From Oscillospiraceae bacterium (GTDB lineage: Bacteria > Bacillota > Clostridia > Oscillospirales > Oscillospiraceae), in assembly GCA_902799075.1 (NCBI GenBank), contig CADBYZ010000035.1:1-33583 (forward strand): a stretch of DNA of 33,583 bases, given 5' to 3'. A program made the translations under genes and the position numbers. The notes under the pieces were generated by a model that saw only the letters and a list, made by a program, of their open reading frames with translations, did not search any database and was not told where the DNA came from. This document shows positions 14,519 to 23,309 of this stretch, piece after piece. The stretch's first letter is position 1. Each line of letters starts with the position of its first letter.

Positions 14519-16192
14519 TTATCCGATGCTGTAGCGGATCAGCTGCATGGTCGGGACCCCGTCGTGGACATAAGGCCGGACGATCGCCGTGCCGGAGGAT
14601 TCCCGCGTGAAGTTCGGGTTGGCCTCGGCGGCGGAGGAGGTGAGGTAATAATAACTGTCGTTCACAGCGTCGTTTTCCTGGCGGTATAATTGGATATCCT
14701 CGCGGTAAATATCAAAAAGCAGGCGGAAATTCCCGTCCGGCAGCTGCTCGATCTGCCTTACCACCGTCAGGCGGTTATACGCCTCGCCGCTGGACGCAAT
14801 GATATAAAACTTCCCTTCGACATAGAAAAACTGCTCATTCCACGCCTGCTGCCGCAGCTCATCGTCCCGGAGCATGATGCCGAAATGGCGATAGAGGATA
14901 TCGTTGACCGTATCCAGCGTGAAGGTAAAGTAGGCGTGCTCCATATCCTGCGACGGCAGCTGAATACGCTCCACGCTCAGGGCGTCATGCCGGTTGATCA
15001 CGCAGTAGAGATACGCAAAGGCAGACAGCTCTCCCACGTCATAGTGATCTGCGTCGAAGCCGTTTCTCTCGAAGGCGTGCTGCTCGGAGAAGTTGGATAA
15101 AAAGATGTTGGCGGCATACTGAACACCGGGTTCGACAGGGATGACGGTTCCGCTCTGCTCGGCGGGCTGCGCCGTCTGCTGCTGCGGAAGGGAAGCGGAG
15201 GCCGCTTCGGTCCCGACGTTCAACATCGAACGGACAAATTCATCCCAGCCCATGGCCCGGATCTCGTCGACGGTGCGGAAGGGGAGCGTCCGGATCGCGT
15301 CGCTCGGACGGCTCAGCTCCTGTGTGCCGATGCTGCCGTTTTGCAGGGTGTAGTATTCGGTCTTCACAAGGCCGTTATTGCCGTCGGTGCAGAAAAGTCC
15401 CGGATAGGCCGGATCGTCAACGACATAGAGCTGACAGGCGCGGAAACCGATTCTGCCCAAAGGACGCACCCGGCCCTGTTCAAAGGTGAAGACATAGTCA
15501 ACGCCGCCTGCCATGGAGGCTGCGCCGTTGAAGCTGACAAGCTCCGGAGGACCGCTGCGATCCAGGTCATAAAGGCTGAACCGCGGCTCACTGTAGTCAC
15601 TTTTGAAGTACTGCAGCCCATCCATTGTGTAGGTCTTCTCGCCGATCACCGTTGAGACGACACCATCAAAGACCGCATCCCGGTCGAGAACATAGGCCCG
15701 GTAGGCATCGCTCCAGGAATTGGGATCGGCCTGCCCGGTGCCGACATTCTGATTTGCCAAACCGTCCGCCGCGGATTCTGCCGGCAGCGTGTAAGGGTCC
15801 GGCTCATTTGCCTGGCGCTCTTCGACAGGCGAGGTCGGCGCGGCCGAGCCGCCTTTCTCTCCCAGCGGCAGCTTTTCCATCAGCGTGTCCGAAAAGGAGG
15901 GCACGAAGACCGCGCATACAAAAACGCCTATCACAAGCAGCGACAGGATCACCAGAAACCAGAGGAAAACAGGCCCGTGTTTTTTGCTGTGAGGTGCCTC
16001 CCTGTCGGGGGCAGCGCGCCTTTCGGGGCGGGGAGTCTCCGCAGGCCGCGCTCTCTGAGGCCGAGACACAGGCACGGCAGGTGCGCCGAGGCGTGAAGAC
16101 CTGGCCGGCGGCTTTTCAAAGCGTGCCCCGCAGTAACAGCACCAGCTGGTGTTTTCTGTATTATCTCGTTTGCAGTTGGGACAAATCATCAT
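14519..16192 (-). CDS. Zinc-ribbon membrane protein with large extracytoplasmic region
   Basis: Function unknown. The 557-residue product starts with a zinc ribbon (MICPNCKRDN...WCCYCGARF, Cys pairs near residues 4-7 and 18-21). A Pro/Arg-rich linker (about 26-70) and one transmembrane segment (about 74-98) follow, and the remaining about 455 residues should face outside. That part has two segments separated by a low-complexity Gln/Pro stretch (near residues 325-350). The first reads like the calcium/EF-like LYDLDRSGPPELVSF repeat seen in some surface proteins (about residue 205). GGGAGAG lies just ahead of the ATG pair. It follows a smaller zinc-binding membrane gene by 41 bp on the same strand, so the two probably form one operon. 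Regulatory or envelope-sensing roles are possible but not shown. Confidence 0.75.
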   Translation of the reverse strand: MMICPNCKRDNTENTSWCCYCGARFEKPPARSSRLGAPAVPVSRPQRARPAETPRPERRAAPDREAPHSKKHGPVFLWFLVILSLLVIGVFVCAVFVPSFSDTLMEKLPLGEKGGSAAPTSPVEERQANEPDPYTLPAESAADGLANQNVGTGQADPNSWSDAYRAYVLDRDAVFDGVVSTVIGEKTYTMDGLQYFKSDYSEPRFSLYDLDRSGPPELVSFNGAASMAGGVDYVFTFEQGRVRPLGRIGFRACQLYVVDDPAYPGLFCTDGNNGLVKTEYYTLQNGSIGTQELSRPSDAIRTLPFRTVDEIRAMGWDEFVRSMLNVGTEAASASLPQQQTAQPAEQSGTVIPVEPGVQYAANIFLSNFSEQHAFERNGFDADHYDVGELSAFAYLYCVINRHDALSVERIQLPSQDMEHAYFTFTLDTVNDILYRHFGIMLRDDELRQQAWNEQFFYVEGKFYIIASSGEAYNRLTVVRQIEQLPDGNFRLLFDIYREDIQLYRQENDAVNDSYYYLTSSAAEANPNFTRESSGTAIVRPYVHDGVPTMQLIRYSIG

Positions 16193-16233
16193 AGCTCTCC
16201 CGCAAAAACGTTCCGTGTGATGCGTGCCTGGGG

Positions 16234-16764
16234 TTATTGCTCATCGTTTCCCTCGCGCAGACGCTGTGCCGCAAGCTTTATGTATCTTGTCAGGTAAGCC
16301 GCGACCATCGGGTCCACATCATCGAGGCGCGACATGATGCTGCGCGCCGCGACGGCGATCTCCCGGCGTTCCGTGCCTTTGACGATGGTGTTGAGCCTGC
16401 ACGCGCAGTCATAGTCGATCCGCGCCTCGGCGCCCGTATCGGCGCGATACAGTACGGCATGCCTCCAGCCGAGCTCATGGTTGCAGATGCAGCAGCGCTT
16501 TTCCTGAAAGGCCGGGATCGTCTCCGGGAAAACGAAGGTCGGCAGCTCATCCGGAACCGGGGGCACAGGCACCGTGACCGGGCTCTCCTGCGCTGCGGCG
16601 GACTTTTCCTCAGACTGCAAGTTCCCCTCATCGGCAGAGGCTTTTTGCGTCGGCGTCGCCTCCGTGCCTCCGTGCTGCGGCCGCCTGATTTCTTTTATCA
16701 GGAAGAAAGCGATCACAGCGAACAAGACGGCACAGCCTATTAATACAATTAACCATACGTTCAT
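16234..16764 (-). CDS. Membrane-anchored Cys-motif protein, unknown function
   Basis: From the ATG at 16764 (GGGAGG about 10 bp upstream) the product has 176 residues. An N-terminal transmembrane segment (WLIVLIGCAVLFAVIAFFLI) is followed by a low-complexity Pro/Ala/Glu linker. A C-terminal domain of about 90 residues holds paired cysteines, KRCCICNHEL and YDCACRLN, which could bind zinc. I do not recognise the family. A GTG-started longer frame from 16815 has no ribosome-binding site and would begin at the end of a 14-bp repeat array, so I prefer 16764. It is transcribed from the promoter at 16833-16861 together with the next zinc-ribbon gene (14519-16192). Confidence 0.7.
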   Translation of the reverse strand: MNVWLIVLIGCAVLFAVIAFFLIKEIRRPQHGGTEATPTQKASADEGNLQSEEKSAAAQESPVTVPVPPVPDELPTFVFPETIPAFQEKRCCICNHELGWRHAVLYRADTGAEARIDYDCACRLNTIVKGTERREIAVAARSIMSRLDDVDPMVAAYLTRYIKLAAQRLREGNDEQ

Positions 16765-16805
16765 TCCGCACCCCCTCCCGAACCTCGTCTTCCTTTTCAA
16801 AAGGG

Positions 16806-16833
16806 AAAATTTCACATTTTTTGATTTACATAA
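16806..16833 (-). repeat. Two-unit 14-bp repeat upstream of the Cys-motif membrane gene
   Basis: On the minus strand TTATGTAAATCAAA (16833-16820) is followed by AAATGTGAAATTTT (16819-16806), cores 14 bp apart. The first unit begins at the last base of the -10 box (TATAGT), so it would form the first transcribed bases. Confidence 0.5.
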
Positions 16834-16861
16834 CTATATCACCGGAAAAGAGCGAATGCAA
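16833..16861 (-). promoter_or_regulatory. Promoter for the two Cys/zinc-ribbon membrane genes
   Basis: On the minus strand TTGCAT (16861-16856), a 17-bp spacer and TATAGT (16838-16833) lie about 70 bp ahead of the ATG at 16764. Confidence 0.65.
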
Positions 16862-16911
16862 TAGCATGTCAAAGTCTTTTGAAATCAAGCGAGTATGGCG
16901 AACTCCGGCCG

Positions 16912-16938
16912 AAAAAAGCCGCCCCGGGAGGGGCGGCT
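16912..16938 (-). terminator. Intrinsic terminator of cdsA
   Basis: Read on the minus strand, a 9-bp perfect GC-rich stem (AGCCGCCCC with GGGGCGGCT) with a 4-nt loop runs into six T residues. It sits 9 bp after the cdsA stop. Confidence 0.9.
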
Positions 16939-16947
16939 GAGGTGATA

Positions 16948-17739
16948 TTATATCCCGTTTACAAGGAAGCACAGATACACCGTTGGGATCGAGAACAGCA
17001 GGCTGTCGGCCCGGTCGAAGACACCGCCGTGACCGGGGATGAGGTTGGAGAAATCCTTTACGCCGATCATGCGCTTGAGAAGAGATTCCGCCAGATCGCC
17101 GATCTGTCCCATGACGCAGGCCAGAAACGCCGTCAGCAGGCACAGCCGCAGGGACACGGGCGTGGACATACCGAGGATCCAGTAAGCCAGCAGCCCGGAC
17201 AGAATCGACGAGAGCAGCCCGCAGAGGGCTCCCTCCACCGTCTTCTTCGGGCTGACCAACGGTGCCAGCTTATGCCTGCCGAAGCGCATGCCGCCGAAGA
17301 GCGCCGCGCTGTCGCAGATCCAGGTGGCAAGACAGGCGGTCAGCAGGGTCTGCCACCAGATGTCGCTCACGCTGATGACGAGGATGATACCGAAAAGCAC
17401 GCAGGGATAGTTCATGCCCGCCAGGGTATACAGCGCCCCGATGCCGGACACCTCCTTGTGGAGCACCCCGGAAAACAGCGACAGATACAGACAGAAGATG
17501 AAGCATACCACATACAGGAACAGGCCCATGTGCAGATAAGCCAGTACCGCCTGCGCAGTCAGATACACGATCATTACCCACAGTGTGCACCTTGCGTTGA
17601 GCTTTTCCACGTTCTTGCTGTATTCATAGGCGCAAAGCCCCCCCGCAACGGCAAAATAAAGTATGCGAGTGATGGCCCAGGGCATACAGACCGCCGTGAC
17701 GGCGACCAGTATGACGGCGGATTTGACACGATCCTTCAA
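16948..17739 (-). CDS. cdsA: Phosphatidate cytidylyltransferase (CDP-diglyceride synthase)
   Basis: Makes CDP-diacylglycerol from phosphatidic acid and CTP, the branch point of phospholipid synthesis, in the cell membrane. The polytopic protein ends with the CdsA signature: LKRMIGVKDFSNLIPGHGG and then VFDRADSLLFS (the S-x-x-K-R-x4-K-D...H-G-G...D-R-x-D pattern). WICDSAALFGGMRFGRHKLAP and SPKKTVEGALCG are the other conserved blocks. The start needs care: the open frame reaches back to 17910, but the promoter at 17779-17807 begins transcription downstream of that. A TTG at 17739 has GAGAGGA 7 bp upstream, giving 263 residues, close to family length (about 260-285). The gene stands alone here, divergent from the HerA-like gene. 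Confidence 0.88.
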   Translation of the reverse strand: MKDRVKSAVILVAVTAVCMPWAITRILYFAVAGGLCAYEYSKNVEKLNARCTLWVMIVYLTAQAVLAYLHMGLFLYVVCFIFCLYLSLFSGVLHKEVSGIGALYTLAGMNYPCVLFGIILVISVSDIWWQTLLTACLATWICDSAALFGGMRFGRHKLAPLVSPKKTVEGALCGLLSSILSGLLAYWILGMSTPVSLRLCLLTAFLACVMGQIGDLAESLLKRMIGVKDFSNLIPGHGGVFDRADSLLFSIPTVYLCFLVNGI

Positions 17740-17778
17740 GACGGCGTCCTCTCTTTCTTCGGCGCTTTTGTTTTTATC

Positions 17779-17807
17779 AGAATACCATAAACTGAACGGA
17801 AACACAA
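17779..17807 (-). promoter_or_regulatory. Promoter for cdsA
   Basis: On the minus strand TTGTGT (17807-17802), a 17-bp spacer and TATTCT (17784-17779). Its position supports the TTG start at 17739 rather than the longer open frame. Confidence 0.6.
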
Positions 17808-17871
17808 CAGGGGAGAAGAGGCTGAGAGGCAACTTTTTCAAAATTTTGAATGAAAAACAGCGTATTTTTTG

Positions 17872-17900
17872 TTGTGCCGCGCGTAAGACTGTGGTATCAT
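17872..17900 (+). promoter_or_regulatory. Promoter for the HerA-like gene
   Basis: TTGTGC (17872-17877), a 17-bp spacer and TATCAT (17895-17900) lie about 40 bp ahead of the ATG at 17943. Confidence 0.6.
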
Positions 17901-17942
17901 AAATATACATGAAACTCTAAAAAACAACAGGAGGACAGATAC

Positions 17943-19670
17943 ATGTTTACAGACAATAAAATCTGGATGGCGCAGTCGGACAAGCGGCTGTTCCTGCTCC
18001 CGAACATGGCAAACCGTCACGGCCTGATCGCGGGCGCGACCGGCACCGGCAAGACCATCACCATGAAGGTCATGGCAGAATCCTTCTCCGAGATGGGCGT
18101 CCCGGTCTTCCTCGCGGACATCAAGGGCGACCTGACCGGCATGTGCAAGCCCGGCAGGGACAGCGCCGACATGCAGGCGCGCATTGCCCGCTTCGGCATC
18201 GAGGACTTCTCTTTCCACGGTTATCCCACCCGCTTCTGGGACATCTTCGGTGAGATCGGCCACCCCGTGCGCGTGACCGTGAGCTCCATGGGCCCCGTGC
18301 TGCTGGCAAGGCTCCTGGGACTGACCGAGATCCAGACCGGTGTTCTCAATATCGTCTTCAAGGTTGCCGACGATAACGGCCTGCTGCTCCTCGACCTCAA
18401 GGACCTGCGCTCCATGCTCCAGTTCGTGGGCGAGAACCGGGCTGAGTTCACCGTGGAGTACGGCAATGTCTCCGCCGCCAGCATCGGCGCCATTCAGCGC
18501 GCTCTGCTCGCCTTTGAGCAGGAGGGCGGCGAGATGTTCTTCGGCGAGCCGGAGCTTGACATCAGCGACTGGATGGCCACCGATGTAAACGGCCGCGGCT
18601 ACATCAACATCCTCTCCAGCCAGAAGCTTATCCAGAGCCCCACGGTCTACGCGACCTTCCTGCTCTGGATGCTCTCCGAGCTGTTCGAGAAGCTGCCCGA
18701 GGTGGGCGACCTCGACAAGCCCAAGATGATTTTCTTCTTCGACGAGGCGCATTTCCTCTTCAGCGATATGCCCAAGGCCCTGCTGCAGAAAATCGTCCAG
18801 GTGGTCAAGCTGATCCGCTCCAAGGGCGTGGGCGTCTACTTCATCACCCAGAGCCCGAGCGATATCCCCGGCGATGTGCTGGCCCAGCTCTCCAACCGTG
18901 TGCAGCACGCCCTGCGCGCCTACACCCCGGACGAGATGAAGGCCGTCCGCGCCGCGGCCAGAGCCTTCCGCGCCAATCCCGCCTTCAAAACCGAGGAGGC
19001 CATCATGGAGCTCGGCGTCGGCGAGGCGCTGGTGAGCTTCCTTGATGAGTCCGGTATCCCCGGTCTGGTCGAGCGCGCCAGCATCCTCCCGCCTCAGAGC
19101 CTAATGGGCGCTGCCGGCGAGGAAGAGGTCAAGCGCATTATCTACGCCGACGAGCTGGACGAGAAGTACCGCGAGGGCGTGGACCGCGAGTCCGCCTATG
19201 AGATCCTCACCCGCGCCGCTGTCGAGCTTGAAAAGCAGCGGGCCGAGGCCGCCATTGCCGCCGCCGAGGAGGCCGCCCGCCTCAAGGCCGAGGCTGAGGC
19301 CGAGAAGCAGCGCCTGAAGGAAGAGGCTGCTGCCGAGCGTGAGCGCATCCGCGCCGCCGCTGCCGCCGAGAAGCAGCGTCTGAAGGAAGAGGCCGCCGCC
19401 ATCAAGGCAGCGGAGAAGGAGGCCCTCGCGGCCCAGAAGGAAGCCGAGCGCGAGGCCGCCAAGAAGAAACGCATCGCCCAGCAGGCGGTGACCACCGCCG
19501 CGTCCTCCGTGATGGGAGCCCTGTCCACCAACATCATCAACGCGGCCACCGGCGGCAAGACCACCAACGCCCAGACCATCGCCAAGCGTGCCGCGAGAAA
19601 TGCACTCAGCTCCGCCATGCGCAACAGCACCAGCTCCATCATCCGCGGCCTGTTCGGCAATAAAAAGTAA
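17943..19670 (+). CDS. HerA/YjgR-like ATPase (DUF853) with C-terminal coiled coil
   Basis: Member of the FtsK-HerA superfamily of DNA-pumping ATPases, DUF853 branch (E. coli YjgR-like); biological role not established. The 575-residue product has Walker A GATGTGKT at residues 31-38, [12 protein letters not shown] after it, a Walker B FFFDEAH (DEAH at 267-270), the sensor-like [11 protein letters not shown] (299-309), and [14 protein letters not shown]. After about residue 400 comes an Ala/Glu/Lys/Arg-rich coiled coil (about 429-513) with [11 protein letters not shown] repeated; a 33-bp stretch at 19302-19334 recurs with three changes at 19368-19400. A basic, Ser/Ala-rich tail ends the protein. 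CAGGAGG precedes the ATG. No NurA-type nuclease is adjacent, as expected for this branch. The gene has its own promoter and terminator. Confidence 0.92.
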   Translation: MFTDNKIWMAQSDKRLFLLPNMANRHGLIAGATGTGKTITMKVMAESFSEMGVPVFLADIKGDLTGMCKPGRDSADMQARIARFGIEDFSFHGYPTRFWDIFGEIGHPVRVTVSSMGPVLLARLLGLTEIQTGVLNIVFKVADDNGLLLLDLKDLRSMLQFVGENRAEFTVEYGNVSAASIGAIQRALLAFEQEGGEMFFGEPELDISDWMATDVNGRGYINILSSQKLIQSPTVYATFLLWMLSELFEKLPEVGDLDKPKMIFFFDEAHFLFSDMPKALLQKIVQVVKLIRSKGVGVYFITQSPSDIPGDVLAQLSNRVQHALRAYTPDEMKAVRAAARAFRANPAFKTEEAIMELGVGEALVSFLDESGIPGLVERASILPPQSLMGAAGEEEVKRIIYADELDEKYREGVDRESAYEILTRAAVELEKQRAEAAIAAAEEAARLKAEAEAEKQRLKEEAAAERERIRAAAAAEKQRLKEEAAAIKAAEKEALAAQKEAEREAAKKKRIAQQAVTTAASSVMGALSTNIINAATGGKTTNAQTIAKRAARNALSSAMRNSTSSIIRGLFGNKK

Positions 19671-19690
19671 AGCAAACATATCATCAAAAG

Positions 19691-19716
19691 CCGCCTTCTT
19701 CGGAAGGCGGTTTTTT
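19691..19716 (+). terminator. Intrinsic terminator of the HerA-like gene
   Basis: An 8-bp stem (CCGCCTTC with GAAGGCGG) with a TTCG tetraloop and six T residues. Confidence 0.93.
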
Positions 19717-19767
19717 GTGTCGCCGAGCCTCTTCCTGCATACAATAAGGCAGGAAGGGGGAAATACC

Positions 19768-20724
19768 TTGGATCAGACTTTTTTTCTCGCTGCAAACTCC
19801 GGGCAGGGCTTTTATTCGCTCTATGACGGCTTCCCGGGTGCGTCGGCGTTTTTGCATATCATCAAGGGCGGGCCGGGGACCGGCAAGTCCGGCTTCATGA
19901 AGCGCATTCGCCGTGCAGCCCAGGAGCACGGCCTGGACACCGAGAGCATCCCGTGCTCCGGCGACCCGGATTCTCTCGACGGCCTGCTCATTCCCGCGCT
20001 GGGCCGGGCCTGGGTGGACGGCACCGCGCCTCACGTCCGGGAGCCGGGGTTGTTCGGTGCGGACTCGGATTATGTCAACCTCGGACAATTCTGCCGCCTG
20101 CCGCTGCATGAGCGGGACCGTGCCAGAGCGCAGGCCCTGAACCGGGAGTACAAAGCGCTTTACAAGACCGCATACGAGCACCTTGCAGCCGCTGCCGCAC
20201 TGGAAAAGGCAGAAGAACTGTACGATGCGGCAGTCTCACAGGAGGAAGTACAGCGCGTGCGCGCGATCCTGGACGCCCTGCCCGACAGGGGAGGGGAGTG
20301 CCTGAAACAGCGGCGCTTCCTCTCAGCCATCTCCTGCCGGGGTGTGCTGCACATGAAAAAGACAGTAAACTCATTATGTAAACAAATTTATTACCTGCGC
20401 GGCCATGCGGTTCTGGAACGGGCGGCCAAAATGGCGGAGAGAAAGGCGGAGCGCCTGATCCTCTGCCCGCGTCCGCTGCGGCCCGAACAGCTGGAGGCCG
20501 TGCTGCTGCCGGAGGAGGGGATCGCTCTCATGCGTGCTCCCGCCGCGGTCAGAGTACCCCAAGGGGAGCACCTGCAGAGCGACCGCGCCCTGGCGCAGGC
20601 CATGGACGAACTGCGCGAGGCGAAGGCCCTGCACGATAAACTGGAAGCGGTCTATAAGCCGTATATGGACTTCGACGCGCTGACGCGGCACACGAATGCG
20701 TATATCGAAAAACTCTTTTCATAA
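19768..20724 (+). CDS. PRK06851-like P-loop NTPase with decayed second nucleotide site
   Basis: Cytoplasmic P-loop protein of unknown role. From a TTG at 19768 (GGAAGGGGG 7 bp upstream) it has 318 residues. The N-terminal half carries a full Walker A GGPGTGKS (34-41), HIIKGGPG ahead of it, and the family block VDGTAPHVREPGLFG (about 83-97). PRK06851-like proteins contain two such P-loop halves. The second half is recognisable here from RFLSAISCRGV, LILCPRPLRPEQLEAVLLPEEGIALM, but where the second Walker A should stand the sequence reads YYLRGHAVLERAAKMAE, with no GKS/T. Just before this, bases 20360-20393 are AT-rich and resemble the 14-bp intergenic repeat, giving TVNSLCKQIYYL. The longer open frame from 19588 overlaps the HerA-like gene and is not used. 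Confidence 0.8.
   Translation: MDQTFFLAANSGQGFYSLYDGFPGASAFLHIIKGGPGTGKSGFMKRIRRAAQEHGLDTESIPCSGDPDSLDGLLIPALGRAWVDGTAPHVREPGLFGADSDYVNLGQFCRLPLHERDRARAQALNREYKALYKTAYEHLAAAAALEKAEELYDAAVSQEEVQRVRAILDALPDRGGECLKQRRFLSAISCRGVLHMKKTVNSLCKQIYYLRGHAVLERAAKMAERKAERLILCPRPLRPEQLEAVLLPEEGIALMRAPAAVRVPQGEHLQSDRALAQAMDELREAKALHDKLEAVYKPYMDFDALTRHTNAYIEKLFS
20360..20393 (+). repeat. 14-bp-repeat-like stretch inside a coding region
   Basis: TTATGTAAACAAAT (20374-20387) is flanked at 14-bp distance by AGACAGTAAACTCA before it and TTATTA after it. It is the only AT-rich stretch in this GC-rich gene. Only one unit is close to the consensus, so the array reading is tentative. Confidence 0.4.
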
Positions 20725-20736
20725 AGCAAAAGGGAT

Positions 20737-20951
20737 GTGAAAAAGTCCCCCGCATCAAGAACACAGAAATATCAGTAACGTAGGGGCCGACGCCCTCGGC
20801 GGCCCGGCAGAGGAAACTCAATAATTACACGTATCCCCGGCAAATTCGCAACATTTGTGCGTTTTCGCCGGGGATTTCTGCGTGTTTTTGAGCTGTTCCA
20901 CACGGGCCGCCGAGGGCGTCGGCCCCTACACTGTCAATTGACTTTTTTCAC
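20737..20951. repeat. Nested palindromic intergenic repeat with 27-bp perfect arms
   Basis: A perfect 27-bp inverted repeat, GTAGGGGCCGACGCCCTCGG onward (20780-20806) and its complement (20903-20929), encloses a second hairpin ATCCCCGGC (20833-20841) / GCCGGGGAT (20867-20875). Outside lie GTGAAAAAGTC (20737-20747) and GACTTTTTTCAC (20940-20951), nearly complementary. It has no open frame and lies between convergent genes, where it may end transcription from both. The layout is that of a MITE or REP-like element; no family name can be assigned without a search. Confidence 0.85.
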
Positions 20952-20965
20952 AGCCTCTTTCCTGT

Positions 20966-22084
20966 TCATTTTTTCTTAAACACCCATTTTTTCTGGATGA
21001 AATAGCTGATGAAAAACAGCGCCGTCTCCACCACGATCTTCACAAAGGTTGCAAGACCCGGGGAAGAGATCTCCAGCGCCCTGACAAGCGAGGTCAGGCA
21101 CACCATGGAGATGAGCGTCTGCGGGATGCACAGGCAGTAATACTTGACAAAGGCTTTGCCGTGGTCCGTCTTGTTCTGAAACACAAAGCGGTCGTTCAGC
21201 GTGAAGTTGAACAGCGACGAGAGCACACGCGCGACAGCCTGAGCCGCGGCGGATGCCGCCTCCTTTGCCATGCTTCCGAGAAACAGGGAGAACAGCAGGT
21301 GGTAAAGCCCGTTATCCAGCAGAAAAGACAGAAACGAGCTCACCAGATAGCGAAAGCCGGAGCCCGTAATGAGAAAGCGCAGCATCACCTTGGTAATGCG
21401 CCAGGAGTCCTTCACCGCGTTATAGTGCGAGCTGTAGTCGTCGGGGTCGTAGACGGTGGTGATGGGCTGCTCGAGAAAGCCGATGCCGAGGCGCTTCATA
21501 TACAGCAGCATATTGGTCTCGTACTCAAAGCGCTCACCCTCGATGTCGCAGAAGGTCTTGAGGTACTTCGCCGGAATGGCGCGAAGACCCGTCTGGGTGT
21601 CGGAGAGGTGGATCCCGAACAGGATCCGGAAAAAGCGGGAGGTGGTCCGGTTGCCCGCCACCGAGCGGGGCGGTACGCCGGGCTGGCTGAAATCCCGGCA
21701 GCCGAGCACTACCTTGTCGTCATTCTCCAGCATCCGCTGTCCGCAGGCGATGATGTCCTTTGTCAGGTGCTGCCCGTCGCCGTCGATGGTGATGACACCG
21801 CGCAGCTCCGGGAGCTTCTCCCGCACATAGCCGAAGGCGGTCTTGAGCGCCCGACCCTTGCCGCGGTTGACCTCGTGGGTCAGCACCGTGCAGCCGGGCT
21901 TTTGTGCTGCCTCGTCAAAGAAATGGCGGTTTTCCGCCTTGCTCCCGTCGTTGACGATCACAAGGTGCCGAAAGCCTTCCCGGAGAAGGCTTTCGATGAC
22001 ACTGATAAACTTTTTGTCCGGATCGAGCGACGGCAGCACAATGGCCATGCACGCCCGGCAATCCAATTGCTTTGATTGATCCAC
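20966..22084 (-). CDS. GT2 glycosyltransferase fused to a GtrA-like membrane domain
   Basis: Probable polyprenyl-phosphate glycosyltransferase that puts a sugar on a lipid carrier, with a GtrA-type domain likely to flip or anchor it. The GT-A half (about 1-225) shows VIVNDGSKAENR, NRGKGRALKTAFGYV, the metal-binding DGDGQH, and the family block LSDTQTGLRAIP with FEYETNMLLY (DPM1/GtrB-like). The last about 140 residues form four membrane helices (FRYLVSSFLSFLLDNGLYHL to the KKWVFKKK end) as in GtrA. The GTG at 22084 is the best start, with GGAGG 7 bp upstream; a TTG two codons earlier is too close to that site. It lies 13 bp after the preceding gene and ends the surface-polysaccharide-type operon. 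The sugar is unknown. Confidence 0.9.
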   Translation of the reverse strand: MDQSKQLDCRACMAIVLPSLDPDKKFISVIESLLREGFRHLVIVNDGSKAENRHFFDEAAQKPGCTVLTHEVNRGKGRALKTAFGYVREKLPELRGVITIDGDGQHLTKDIIACGQRMLENDDKVVLGCRDFSQPGVPPRSVAGNRTTSRFFRILFGIHLSDTQTGLRAIPAKYLKTFCDIEGERFEYETNMLLYMKRLGIGFLEQPITTVYDPDDYSSHYNAVKDSWRITKVMLRFLITGSGFRYLVSSFLSFLLDNGLYHLLFSLFLGSMAKEAASAAAQAVARVLSSLFNFTLNDRFVFQNKTDHGKAFVKYYCLCIPQTLISMVCLTSLVRALEISSPGLATFVKIVVETALFFISYFIQKKWVFKKK

Positions 22085-22097
22085 GGACAATCCTCCG

Positions 22098-23267
22098 TTA
22101 ATTCACTTTGAATGCCAGCGTCGTGCTTCCGTCGTCGTAGACAATGACGCTGAGCGGGATGATATCGGTGACCTCACCCTTGCCGTAGGTATAGGTGTCT
22201 GTCGTGGCGGTGACGCCGCATACATAGCAGTTGTTGGCCAGCGGCAGCACGCCGTTGAACTGAAAATCGGTGAGCTTGAAGGAAGAGGTGTGCGCCCAGC
22301 TCAGACCGTCCAGGGCATCCTGCGCGCGTTTTTCAATGTCGGAGCCGGGGACGATGTAGGGCTTGAGATTGTTCAGCGCAGTCAGACCGTCGGTGGCGCC
22401 GGAGCGGAAGAGCAGGTACTTTTCCGTAAAGGGCTGCATGAGGTTGACAAGCCGCTGCTGGGTCTCCTCATCCACAGGCTTGATGAACTGGATATCGCCC
22501 TTGCTCGGGTCGATGGTGAAGGGATTGCCGTCCTCATCGCGGATCTCGGCCTCCACATCGCCGATGACGTTGTCAAAGCGGTAGGTGACCTTGGTGGGCA
22601 GCGTGGGCAGATCGTAGTAGTAATCCTCGTACACGTCGTAGTGAATGTCCCGTGCCACGATATACTCCTCGCCGAGCTGGGTGCCGTTGAGGAAGACCGT
22701 GTATGTACTGGGCACCGTGATCTCAAAGGAGTTATAGAGGTTGGAGAAATCGAAGCTGTCGGAATAGAGCACCCAGGGCTTGAGGCCCCATTCCAGAATG
22801 CCGGGCAGGAAGCGGCTGACAAGCGGCCAGGGCATCTCGTCCAGGTTCACCTTGCCGCGGTAGTTCTGGTCCTCGACAATGGTCATGGTGCCGATCTCCC
22901 GGCCGTCGCAGCGCAGGCTGTAGCTGAGAGTGCCGGAATCGTTGACGCCGCTTTTGCGCACGGCGCTGACGCCGCTGCCCAGTCTGCCCTGCACGAAGGC
23001 TTTGATCTCCGCGTCGCTCTGGGTCTCGTGCGGCATGGCCTGCACGGCGCGTTCCATGCCGTCGTTCCACTTGTCGCGGTTGAGCGTCTCCAGATAGGCG
23101 TCCACAGCCTTCTGCGGGCGCGACAGCTCATACTGTTCGGCATAGTCGTATACCCGTTCGAGCCAGGTGTAGGCCGTCAGGGTCAGGAAAGCCCCGAACG
23201 CCAGCAGCACCAGCGTATAGATGAATTTACCGAGCAGGCCACGCCTGCGTGTGCTTTTTCCGGCCAT
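22098..23267 (-). CDS. Membrane-anchored extracytoplasmic protein, tandem paralogue B
   Basis: Function unknown. The 389-residue product has a basic N-terminus, one transmembrane segment (about 14-32, FIYTLVLLAFGAFLTLTAY) and a long outside part. It is a clear paralogue of the next gene upstream (23310-24446): both share the order AVDAYLETLNRDKW / TMDAYVADLSRNLW, AMPHE, GREIGTMTIVED / GNEIGTVTIAEA, KPW...DFSNLY / DFGGLY, a VFLNGTQLGEEYIV / VLLNGVQLGAEHVV strand and ALDGLSWAHTSSF / ALDGLHWAHTSSI. AGAGGAAAGAG precedes the ATG. Between a NAGPA-domain protein and a GT2-GtrA enzyme, it may help assemble or modify a surface polymer. No catalytic motif is apparent. Confidence 0.8.
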   Translation of the reverse strand: MAGKSTRRRGLLGKFIYTLVLLAFGAFLTLTAYTWLERVYDYAEQYELSRPQKAVDAYLETLNRDKWNDGMERAVQAMPHETQSDAEIKAFVQGRLGSGVSAVRKSGVNDSGTLSYSLRCDGREIGTMTIVEDQNYRGKVNLDEMPWPLVSRFLPGILEWGLKPWVLYSDSFDFSNLYNSFEITVPSTYTVFLNGTQLGEEYIVARDIHYDVYEDYYYDLPTLPTKVTYRFDNVIGDVEAEIRDEDGNPFTIDPSKGDIQFIKPVDEETQQRLVNLMQPFTEKYLLFRSGATDGLTALNNLKPYIVPGSDIEKRAQDALDGLSWAHTSSFKLTDFQFNGVLPLANNCYVCGVTATTDTYTYGKGEVTDIIPLSVIVYDDGSTTLAFKVN

Positions 23268-23309
23268 CTCTCTTTCCTCTCTCTCCTGCCCAAAGGCGGA
23301 TTCTATAGA

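Noticed and set aside
19588-19767. N-terminal extension of the P-loop gene into the HerA-like gene
   Set aside because: It runs through the HerA-like coding end and its terminator; the TTG at 19768 has a proper ribosome-binding site.
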